Origin: Chlorokybus atmophyticus
Taxonomy: Eukaryota > Streptophyta > Chlorokybophyceae > Chlorokybales > Chlorokybaceae
Assembly (NCBI GenBank): GCA_009103225.1
Contig: RHPI01002910.1
Coordinates: 96,672 to 160,671, forward strand
Direction: 5' to 3'
Length of the DNA stretch: 64,000 bases
Made by a program: the position numbers and the translations under genes. Positions 11,656 through 20,357 of this stretch are shown here, piece by piece. The notes under the pieces are model-generated. The model was not told the DNA's origin and did not search any database. It worked only from the letters and a program-made list of their open reading frames with translations. Numbering within the stretch: the stretch's first letter is position 1; each line of letters starts with the position of its first letter.

Positions 11656-12690
11656 TTGTTTGGGGCATCCGTACGCCAAATGCTCCGTCGACCCACACGC
11701 ATAACACTTGCGCACACCTTTACCTCTTTCACCACGTCCGCCGTGCTTCGCCTCACTTCCATGTGTGTATGGCACCCACCTCCATTGGTGCAGGCCCAGA
11801 GTCAGCTCCACCTCCATTGGCAAGTGCTAAACTTGGTTCTCCTCGTCTCAATGCATGTTGAAAGCCTCCCCGGGGCTGATCACCATGCCTTTGCCTCCAG
11901 TCAGTGTTCCTTGTGGTGGACTTGAAGTACAACGCGTCGAGACGCTCCGCGATGCGTATAGCCTCCGCGAGTGTCTTCGGGTCCCGTAGCTCCACTTCTG
12001 CACGCTCCAAAGGTTTTAACCCACGTGTATACCTGTCCAGCTGCTCCTCCTCGGTCATATTGGGTATGGACATCACCAATCGCTGAACGCGGCCGTGTAC
12101 GCCATCACCGACCCCATTTGCACAAGGGCTGCAAGTTTGTCGCGTGCGGCCTTCACGCTCTCAACGGGAACAAATTGATGCCTGACCTCCAGTGCCAACT
12201 CTTCCATGGTGGTCAATGGTAGCGCCAACCCGTTTGCAACACGCGTACATCGATGCCTCCACCACACAAGTGCTGCACCTTCAAGCAATGTCGCTGCAAC
12301 CTCCACGTGCAGATGCGTGGGCACCTCCGTGAGCTTCANCTCAAGTAATGTCGCTGCAACCTCCACGTGCAGATGCGTGGGCACCTCCGTGAGCTTCAAC
12401 CAAGACGATACTTGAAAAATCCATTCATCCACTGCATCTCCATCACGTTGACCCCTGAATGGCTTGAGCTTTGGCACCTTCACATGCACGCGCGAGCTTG
12501 ATACCATGGGAATTTGTACACGCGCCATCGCATGCTCATACGCCTCGCGTTGTGCTTGTGCCGCCGCTTGCGTGTGATGAAGCTCTTCTCTTAATGCTAA
12601 GATGGCAGCTTGAAGCTCTTCCATGCGAGCATCCTCCATCTCCACTAACACACTACACTCCGCTTCCGAATGAAGAGTGTAAACGGCCAC
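11655..12690 (-). pseudogene. gag: Chromovirus gag with zinc knuckle, frameshifted
   Basis: A Gag-type helical protein starts at 12690 with a coiled-coil region, followed by a segment containing WWR of the kind seen in plant retrotransposon Gag. The frame changes near 12079-12085, continues in a second frame to about 11753, and changes again into the frame carrying a CCHC zinc knuckle (C-x2-C-x4-H-x4-C, about 11712-11670). Around 12339 a 60-base segment is present twice with an N between the copies, which adds about 20 residues and is probably an assembly artefact. The two frameshifts lie outside that artefact, so the gene is truly broken or the local sequence is error-prone. Confidence 0.85.
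12280..12400. repeat. 60-base direct duplication around a single N (probable assembly join)
   Basis: The segment at about 12280-12338 recurs almost unchanged at 12341-12400, with one N at 12339 between them. The duplicated text is ordinary gag coding sequence and keeps frame. A single N flanked by the same sequence on both sides is the usual mark of two contigs placed end to end without merging their overlap. Confidence 0.8.
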
Positions 12691-12715
12691 ACACTTCCTC
12701 TCTCACCTTCGTAAA

Positions 12716-12733
12716 CCGTGCACCGATACCGGT
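12716..12733 (-). other. Primer-binding-like site of the chromovirus
   Basis: Directly inside the 5' LTR, the minus strand reads CCGGTATCGGTGCACGG. The core GGTATC-x-G-x-GC resembles the initiator-tRNA-Met primer site common in plant LTR elements (TGGTATCAGAGC), with mismatches. The tRNA assignment is an inference from this partial match. Confidence 0.5.
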
Positions 12734-13405
12734 TGTGACGGTGCTCGTGCCTTGTCACCTGTGAGTTGGTCCAATCCACAACCCTCTCACCAAGACACGG
12801 TATTCACACCGGAACCTTGCCCCCTCTGCCAAGCACACACGCGCGCCCCGCCACTCGCGTACGCACGCGCATGCGCTCGAAGCTACACACCGACTTGTGT
12901 AGCGCCTTGGATCGTCACACAAGCAAGCACACACCAGTGGACACACGCTAGCAACCCCTTCTAGCCACCACCAAGCTTGCGCACAAGAAACTAGGGAGCT
13001 AAAGGTTGTATTGCAAATTGTAGAATGTTACTTTTATACCAACCAGCCTGCACATGCTACTGTCTAGACAATTCTAGCGCTAGACGGAACTAGAAGCTAA
13101 GATATAATTGCAGAATCTTGTAGTACACTTCTAGACCTTTCCAACCTACCAAAGATCTCCTAATTTGCTGCTCATATGGTCAAGTTATACTACTTGGCGC
13201 CAGGCCCTTCCAGAAATCTGGTCGAGCCCTTCTCGACTGGCCCTCCGTTTTCTGGCACCTTCCGGACTGGTCTTGGGGCCCCGGTCGATATCCGCGGCAG
13301 ACTCTTAACTCGCCGATATCCGCAACAAGTCATTAAAAACATGTGCCTTACAAATAAAGTATAAAACGGCCATGAAAATCACAAAATTTGGCCTTGACTG
13401 TTACA
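12734..13405 (-). repeat. 5' LTR of the chromovirus (right copy on + strand)
   Basis: 672-base partner of 8128-8799 with about 3 percent visible difference. As the upstream LTR it should hold the element's promoter, but I could not pick out a convincing TATA box. Its outer edge abuts the gtgtt target duplication at 13406-13410. Confidence 0.95.
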
Positions 13406-13515
13406 GTGTTGGCAGAATCTACCAACCTCGCACAAGTGCTTGTCAAACACCAACTTGCTAGTTGTGTGCCTGTCTGTTGGTGACATTTGACCAACAGGTT
13501 TAAGCTCTGCTCTTT

Positions 13516-13603
13516 TGTCACAAATTGGGATAAATTGTGACAGACCTCATTCATGGTAGTGTCTTTTACTACCATAGCCTAGTGGTCGGGCCCCAATTGT
13601 TAT
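13516..13603 (+). repeat. Left terminal repeat of the TRIM
   Basis: 88 bases, aligned without gaps to 13935-14022 with about ten differences, several of them at the 3' end. It contains TAGCCTAGTGG at 13575-13585, which fits the pol III A-box consensus. Confidence 0.85.
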
Positions 13604-13605
13604 AA

Positions 13606-13617
13606 TGGTATCGGAGC
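13606..13617 (+). other. TRIM primer-binding site (initiator tRNA-Met type)
   Basis: TGGTATCGGAGC lies just inside the left terminal repeat. It matches 11 of 12 positions of the common plant primer site complementary to initiator tRNA-Met. Confidence 0.8.
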
Positions 13618-13934
13618 TTGACGTCTCAGGTTCAATTCCCGTAGATGACTGAGGCAAATCCAGGGCAAAAAAAAAAACATTTGGGGCGGCTTGCCCTAGG
13701 CTGGGCGCGGGATCACGCCCTGCGCGCCGAGCCAGTTCAACCAAAGGCCGCGTGAGCGGTCGCGCTGCGATGGCAGGTCGCGCGGTGAGGATGGCCGTTT
13801 GGTTGGTCAGGACCGTTCATGAGCCGGATCCAACAGGTCGCGGGCAGACCGATTGTGGTACGGCCGCAAACACGGCGACGTGGGCTACTGCCTCGTTGGA
13901 TTATGAGGAACTCATGGGTTAAAGTGGGGAGGAA

Positions 13935-14022
13935 TGTCACGAATTTGGATAAATTGTGACAGACCTCACTCATGGTAGTGTCTTTTACTACTATAGCCTA
14001 GTAGTCGGGCCCCATTTGTACA
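13935..14022 (+). repeat. Right terminal repeat of the TRIM
   Basis: Starts TGTCACGAAT immediately after a purine tract and ends TTGTACA. Followed by tcttc, the near-copy of the tcttt that precedes the left repeat. Confidence 0.85.
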
Positions 14023-14029
14023 TCTTCTA

Positions 14030-16250
14030 TTGGCAGATGTTTGCCAACAGGCGAGCACAGCTGTACTGCACGGTCACCAAGTAGTCACTAGTTGGTCTCT
14101 CGACCTCCTCAAGGCTGTCATCTGCTCAGTCTTGTCTGCTTGTGTTGACAAAATTTTGCTAACAGCTTGCAATGTATGGCATGTCTTACGGCAGTACTTG
14201 CAGGTATTCAGCTCGTGCACTTTAACCACATTCAATCTCGAAAGACGCAAGCAGCAGGCGATGCTGGGGCACATCAAGAACAGGATGAGTGTGACAATGA
14301 ACACGATGAAGACGATGATGACGATAACCAAAATAATAACAACCAAAGCAAGGACGAGCCTGACGCAGAAACCCACAACTGTAAGCTTTCTCTGTTGGCT
14401 ACTGTCATGCTTGCAACACGCAACTACGTGAAGCTTACAGCTGTGCTTGTTCCAGGGTTGACCCTTGAAATAAAGACAGGCAAGGGATGGAAGAAAGCTG
14501 CTGGTTGTGAAGATTTCCGCGATCTGTTCAAAGACTCTGTTGTGAAACCACAGCATGTAGCAAAGTGGGAAGTTAAGAAAGTTAAGAAACACAAAGATGA
14601 CCTTCTGCGCTATATGCTGACAACTACACAAGACAGTACAAAACAAGCAAGTCAGGTAGAGTATGTCTACGTTGGTGATGCTCAACAAATAGTGTTATGC
14701 TGTAACAACACTAACACTGCCTATGTTGTAGGAGAACGTCAAGTATGAGTACCGTTTGACATATGCTTGGGCCTTACCAAGCTCTAAAGACCTTAAAGTG
14801 TTGGTCATTCCTACAAGCAGCGTGGGCCCTGCCGACAAGCATCTACTCACAAAAAATGTATACCTGTTTAATCTGCCTATAAACGGAGCGCATTGGACGC
14901 CTGCTTTGGGTAAAAGGCAGAAATTGGTCAGCTTGGACAAACCAAATGACCTTGTTAATGTTGATCAAAGATGTTAAGAAGCTAAGCTATCCAGCATCGC
15001 TTGTCAACTTGTACCAGTTTGTGCAAGATATCACTGTAACAGCATGTCATTCTGTATGCATGCACAATGCTGAACATATGTTTGTATCAGCTCTTGGCAG
15101 AGCTGCAGTCAATCCTAGGTCATCTTAAAGGCTAAAGCAAAACCGAGCCTCTGCTTATAGCCCTGTACAAAAATGTGGATGACTCACCGAAGGAAGCCAA
15201 CCTACATACCTGGTTTGAGTTGCGCCATGAAGATCAAATGGTGTGGCATGATTCCTCGCGGCCCAAGTTTTGTCAGTTAGGGCCTTATGAAGAAGACTCA
15301 CCGTCTCTTTAAGACGTCCTTGACGCCGCAGATGATGATGAAGACTCAGCTAGTGAAGATGTAGAGGGTGCAGAGAAGACAATCAGCTTGCTCACAACCA
15401 AGGTCAAGGCAGATGCAAAAGCAGTACGCAATGGTGGGCAACTAAATATTTGAGCAGTGAGAGCAAGCAGCCAGTCTGCTGGCAGCAGAGGCTTTGCAGC
15501 AGTCTTGCACAATACTTCTTGCCCATGCGAGCTTCCAACGAGGAGATTTTGATCCTCGACCTTGGCGCTGGTGCTGGAGGTCTGACTAAAGGAGCTCTCA
15601 GGTCTGGCTACAGCATCTTTGCTGTAGACGACAATTTGTATGACGCGGCTTGAAGGTCATTACTTTACTATTTCCGTACGAAGCTCAAGGAAGCGGTGAG
15701 TCACTGTTGGCAGAATTTTGACATCATTAAAGTCTTGTTTAACTACTTAAGGCACCTTTTGTTTGTAAGCTTGTTTGCAAGCTCGTGTTACGTGTGCAAT
15801 GCAGCAAGAACGCCACGCCACTCTGCGTTTAGCTGCGCAAAAGGACAAACCTATCGCTTAACTTAAAATTAAAGCCAATCAGCAGCTGGTGGAGGAGCGA
15901 TTGCTCTTCTTGTTTCTCAAGCTGAGTTTCGGAAACACTCTGCACATGGCCTTTCTTCTGTGCTGGGTTAGTCTTCCAGGTTCACAAGCTATCTTGAAGG
16001 ATGAGCCTGAGATGTACAAGGACATCCACGACTACCTCAACAGTCGACGAGATGCCATTCAAAATAGTGAGTTTGCATTGCAAGATTGCAAGCTTTTGCA
16101 AGGTTAAGCATAGCATAGCATAACCCACCTTGTGTCTAACAGTGGATGACTACGGTGAAGTGAGAGCTAGCTTGGCTAGCGAGTACGTCAAGCTGGAGCA
16201 TCATCTGCAAAGTCCCTTACGACCAGCAGAGGGTCAACTCACCTAGGTGA
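14030..16250 (+). pseudogene. Broken coding region with a methyltransferase-like motif (old mobile element?)
   Basis: Plus-strand open stretches at 14167-14748, about 14740-14977, 14946-15128, 15180-15310, 15450-15653 and 15889-16107 have protein-like composition but lie in different frames, separated by stops rather than by clear introns. The first has an acidic Asp/Asn/Glu-rich run followed by a Lys-rich region. The fifth has LDLGAGAGGLTKGALRSG at about 15558-15610 followed by a FAVDDN strand: the glycine-rich motif I plus acidic strand-2 end of a class I SAM-dependent methyltransferase, closest in feel to C5-cytosine DNA methyltransferases, though the catalytic Pro-Cys motif is not seen. 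Read across the TRIM and chromovirus insertions, coding-like text seems to continue to the left (about 7930-8122). I infer an older element or gene that was hit by both insertions. Family unknown. Confidence 0.45.
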
Positions 16251-17460
16251 CAGCGCTCATACATGAACCATCAGCATCGCGAACATCATCACATTTAACA
16301 GTAGAGAACCAGTCCGGAGGGGAGCCAAACAGCCAACAGCACAAGCAAAAACCCAACATAGAGCTGGTGAAAGAGCCCACCAGCCCGCCCGCCCGCCCGC
16401 AGAGAAGGGAAAACCCATCACACATCCCCACTGCTGCGTTCCCCTCTGTAACATGCTCTTGAACCTAGAAGAGAGGAAAAGCCCACAGTGTGCGATGAAG
16501 AAGAGTGTTGCCGCCGTATTCACCATCTGTCTACACGCGGTACTCAGGGGTTGAGGAGGCAAAAAAAGCTCTCTCCCAGACCACTTTGACAAGGTTGCTG
16601 CAAGCCTCCCTTGTGTGCCTTCCCGCAGCAGCGGGAAGGCAGGGAAAACGGTGGAATCGTTGAATGTTCGGGGCTGCAGAAAGTGCAAGGCTGCCAATGG
16701 TTGTTCTGAGTGCGCGGGTCCATTGAAGTTCTGGGCAGACCAGTCTCCTTTCAAGAATATGTCGCTCAGTCAGTGAAGCAAAGCTGCATACAAGACAGAA
16801 CATGTAGGCTAAGGTAGCTTGCTTGCAGCCTTGTACATAGCTACATTCTATATGTAGATGCGCTGTCAGCATGCATGATACATGTGACCGTAGCTTATGT
16901 GACCTTGTATAGTATGTTGCCACTGCCTTCCTCTTTGTGTTGTCTGAGCTCAGCCAACACTCAACACATGATCTAATGATGCAAGAACAACACACGAAGA
17001 CTGTTGTTCTGAACATGGTCTTTCACAACCATTATACAAATTACAATTGCATCTCCTAAAGGCAAATTCTGACAACTGATCAATGATAAATATGACAAAG
17101 TGATGGCCACAGTTGCATCGTATGTGAATGTAAACCCTTGTCCCAAACACGCTTAACTACTGCATGAGCGGTGTATATTTAAGTATTGTGCTTTGAGACA
17201 CAACAGGTCTCCTCTGTCTGGTTTGTGACATGACTATATACATACATAATATTCGCACAACACCGTCCACCATTTGTCCCCGCTGAGCGTGCGACACCCC
17301 ATCACGGTGCACGGGAAGTTGCAGGAGCGCACCGAGGGAGGAGAGGTTGACCACCAACCTCTCACACAGCTTGAGACCAAGGCACAGCCACGCCCAACAC
17401 ACCCACATCTACACACCACACCACACCACACCCCACAAGGGATGAGGGGGGGAGCCCCTT

Positions 17461-17675
17461 CAACAGCTACAACCAGGCACCCCACACACAAGTGGCCCTC
17501 AAGTGGTGAACACACTCCCACTCAAGGTTGCTATGAAGCCTTTATACCACTTGCTGCTCTCCCGACCTGGCACACAGGATTCCCAAGGCCCAAGGCCTTG
17601 TCACTATGTGACCTAATAGCACAAGCTAACTGTGTCCATATAGGACCTAACAAACTCCACTTCAGGAGTATGAAA
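17461..17675 (+). repeat. Diverged direct repeat, copy A1
   Basis: Shares ordered blocks with 18134-18320: CAACAGCT-C-A-CCA, CACCCCACACACA, TGCTGCTCTC, GACCTGG-ACA and a closing AACCTC/GACCTAA region. Identity is partial, with small indels. Confidence 0.6.
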
Positions 17676-18030
17676 CTCCCTCGGTTTTCAATAAAAGGAA
17701 GAATCCTGCCTTGGAACTTCAAACATAGGCTCTCGTAGTACAGTAGTACGTGTGAATTGCCCACAGGCACCACTTAGCCTGGCGACTGTCACCACAGTGG
17801 CAAACCGCATTACCACATTACGATCATGCGGATTGCCAACTTGGCTTTCTTTCTTGGAGCTGTCACATCCTGTGGCAACTCATAGGTTTGGGCTAAAGGC
17901 CTCAGGCATTGACCAGCTATGTGCTAGCCCTCATCAATGCCTTTTGTAGTTCATCACACTCAGGGCCATATAGGCTTAAGAGTAGACCTACATGAGAGCG
18001 CACCCCACAAGCACTACACATGCTTACAGA

Positions 18031-18085
18031 ATGGAAAACCCACTTAGTCTCTTTTTACTACATAAGTAAGGGACGAGGAATGACT
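18031..18085 (+). repeat. Diverged direct repeat, copy B1
   Basis: Text around GGAAAACCCACTTAGTCT, then a T-rich run, ACATAAGTAAGG and GAATGACTT recurs at 18498-18560 with small changes. Confidence 0.6.
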
Positions 18086-18133
18086 TTTGCCAGCCTTATA
18101 GGCGCGACATGAGTAGATGGGGAGAGCATTTTT

Positions 18134-18320
18134 CAACAGCTTCAGCCAAGCACCCCACACACAGGTAGTTCTTCCAAGGCCAGCCTCCCTACCACCAAGG
18201 TGGTAGCCATCCTTTATACTACATGCTGCTCTCCGACCTGGTACATCAGATGTTCAAGGCCAACAAGGCCTCGCCACGTATGCGCTGACTTGTCAGCATA
18301 GGCTGACTTTGTCCAACCTC
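18134..18320 (+). repeat. Diverged direct repeat, copy A2
   Basis: Partner of 17461-17675, offset 673 bases. It contains an extra short duplication, ACCACCAAGGTGGT, a small perfect palindrome. Confidence 0.6.
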
Positions 18321-18497
18321 GGACGCATCAACAAAGGCAACACCCTGAGTGCCTTAGCGACTCTGCGCTTGACACTAACCAGTCCTGTACTTATTGGTAG
18401 ACAGTGCCTCATGTAGCAGCTAGGTCCTTATACACTAAGTGTATAATAACTGACTTCATGAGCACATATGCCAGGTGCTACATAAACCATGACGATA

Positions 18498-18560
18498 CGA
18501 AAACCTCACTTAGTCCTTCTTACTTACCACGTAGATAAGGAACAAAGAGTGACTTAAGCC
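18498..18560 (+). repeat. Diverged direct repeat, copy B2
   Basis: Partner of 18031-18085, offset about 467 bases. Confidence 0.6.
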
Positions 18561-18915
18561 AGTGGATGTGACAGTGCGCGTCCTCTTCCTTTTTGGTGTG
18601 GAGATGCTGAGCTGCTCCCGCTGTACCATGTGGTACTTGGCAAAAAAGTTGTGTTGCTAGACTTCTTCCTAGCTGGAGTTGTAAGTCTTTGTGCTTGTGC
18701 ATAAGTGTGCAGTGTCTACAAGCAAGTAAGTAAGTAGAAACGTTATAAATGCCCCAGGGATAAATGTACACAAGCACCAGTTAGTACTAGTGTACATCTT
18801 AAAATGTACATTAATCTACATCGATAACTAGAAGCACCGACCGACAATAATAGTTATTGATGATTACGCAAAACGGATGCTATAGTAATTGTTGTCGTTA
18901 GCATGCCCTGCTCAT

Positions 18916-18918
<3 letters not shown>

Positions 18919-18965
<47 letters not shown>

Positions 18966-19190
18966 NNNNNNNNNNNNNNNNNNNNNNNNNNNNNNNNNNN
19001 NNNNNNNNNNNNNNNNNNNNNNNNNNNNNNNNNNNNNNNNNNNNNNNNNNNNNNNNNNNNNNNNNNNNNNNNNNNNNNNNNNNNNNNNNNNNNNNNNNNN
19101 NNNNNNNNNNNNNNNNNNNNNNNNNNNNNNNNNNNNNNNNNNNNNNNNNNNNNNNNNNNNNNNNNNNNNNNNNNNNNNNNNNNNNNNNNN

Positions 19191-19264
<74 letters not shown>
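18919..19264 (+). repeat. GA dinucleotide microsatellite with assembly gap
   Basis: A pure (GA)n tract at 18919-18965 and an (AG)n tract at 19191-19264 flank 225 N (18966-19190). The repeat very probably continues through the gap, so the true length is unknown. Open frames of alternating Arg-Glu or Ser-Leu here are artefacts of the repeat. Confidence 0.97.
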
Positions 19265-19265
<1 letters not shown>

Positions 19266-20357
19266 ACCCCCGCCGCTACACGTACCTTCACAGCAGCCGT
19301 GCACGTGGCTTTACCTTGTTATGGATCGAGTGGCGTCACGACATGTCAACCGCTTCATAATAGTAGCAATGATATTATCATTATTTAGCACGTTGACTTT
19401 TTTCAGAGGCGACTCTCTTTATAGAAAACCTGTCCACACGAGTTGCACTGTAGTTGCATGTACATGCCTCTGACAGCTTGTATTAAGCAAAGCATATATG
19501 TAAAAGAATGCCATCATAAAGTACAGACATGTGCTATGCGCTTATCCAATAAGCATATTGCATCACATCACGTCAACCAAACATTCGGTGACAATTCGTG
19601 TATTGTGTGACACCACAGCGCTGCAACTGATGTGGTCATACAATATGTAGGCTCTTTTTGGTGTGGACCACAAGAAGCAACCCATTTCGTCACCTTATTT
19701 ATGACAATTGCCGTTTTGTGTTTGCGTTTACCACAAGGACAAAACCGTTTTGTCGACTCCTTAGTAACAATTGCCGTTTGTTTTTGCGTTGACCCTGTTT
19801 GATAAGTATATGCAAGGTCTTAACGACATGTCGCTTGTAGTGCCCACAAGTCACCGCAAGCTTGTTGCCCGTTACGCGTGACAATGACTAACGTACTTGC
19901 ACAACTCACACCTCGCCAATAAAGGTAGCAATGGCAACATTGATATTGACCATCTAATCATAGTGATGTCGCACGAATTGCAGATCTTCGCGCTATATTA
20001 GAGCACGAAACCAACAAAATGCCTGTCAACCTTAAGCAAGTGTGGTAGTAAAAAGCATGGCACATGTGGCAAAGAATTGCATTGTAATTGCACGTGATAA
20101 GGCTAATTGTGATATGCATGCATGTGGCGCCCATAGATGCATGCATTGGACTTGGATTATTCATGCACTGCGCTTGTTCCACCGAAGCCAGTGGGTCGCA
20201 AGTGTTGTCTAGTTGACACTTGTGACCCATCAATGCACATGTTCATCCGATACTCTCAACCAACCACCGTCCGAGGCTTGACTGCCTATGCACAGCAAAC
20301 AATGCAAGCTACGTGCAAGGTAAGTACCACGGTCCAAACGATAAGCCCCGCTGACCA
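19265..20357. other. Intergenic interval downstream of the PsuG-like gene
   Basis: No gene seen. Two imperfect copies of a segment containing ACAATTGCCGTTT and TTTGCGTT occur about 64 bases apart (about 19700-19735 and 19768-19793). The right end should contain the 3' UTR of the minus-strand gene that stops at 20358. Confidence 0.5.

Larger units (their letters stand above)
8128..13405 (-). mobile_element. Chromodomain Ty3/gypsy (chromovirus) LTR retrotransposon, decayed
   Basis: The element is 5278 bp, bounded by two 672-bp LTRs and flanked by an identical 5-bp target duplication, gtgtt, at 8123-8127 and 13406-13410. It is read on the minus strand. Each LTR runs TG...CA in that orientation. 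A purine tract (8800-8811 read in reverse) abuts the 3' LTR, and a primer-binding-like site abuts the 5' LTR at 12716-12733. Order of coding parts: Gag, zinc knuckle, reverse transcriptase, RNase H, integrase, GPY/F-type C-terminus, chromodomain, which is the pol order of Metaviridae chromoviruses. No aspartic protease is visible between zinc knuckle and reverse transcriptase. Frameshifts in gag and five in-frame stops in pol make it non-autonomous. The LTRs differ at roughly 20 sites by eye, so the insertion is not recent. Confidence 0.95.
13516..14022 (+). mobile_element. TRIM: terminal-repeat retrotransposon in miniature
   Basis: Two 88-base direct repeats (13516-13603 and 13935-14022) enclose about 330 bases. 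Both begin TGTCAC; the right one ends in CA. A primer site, TGGTATCGGAGC, sits at 13606-13617, two bases inside the left repeat, and differs at one position from the canonical plant initiator-tRNA-Met site. A purine tract, AGTGGGGAGGAA, lies at 13923-13934 directly before the right repeat. The flanks are tcttt (13511-13515) and tcttc (14023-14027), a target duplication with one mismatch. There is no coding capacity. These are the defining parts of a TRIM. It stands 110 bp from the chromovirus, and its primer site is related to that element's, but the terminal repeats are unrelated. Confidence 0.85.
16250..18918. other. Non-coding interval with diverged direct repeats
   Basis: No gene could be supported. 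Two families of diverged direct repeats are visible. Segment A at 17461-17675 (starts CAACAGCTACAACCAGG, includes a 'CACCCCACACACA' block and a 'GACCTGGCACA' block) recurs at 18134-18320. Segment B at 18031-18085 recurs at 18498-18560. The unit is therefore about 0.5 to 0.7 kb, with much divergence. This looks like an old tandem or nested repeat. Open frames at 16257-16754 and 16531-17016 have no recognisable motif. Confidence 0.5.

Noticed and set aside
8935-12690. Many plus-strand open frames inside the retrotransposon
   Set aside because: They are antisense shadows of the minus-strand gag-pol, with no motifs of their own.
13625-13645. Isolated tRNA-like T-arm sequence (GGTTCAATTCC)
   Set aside because: No cloverleaf can be folded around it and it lies in the TRIM leader, so it is not a tRNA gene; kept only as a possible B box.
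18854-19473. Long open frames of alternating Arg-Glu or Ser-Leu on both strands
   Set aside because: They are translations of the GA microsatellite and its N gap, not genes.
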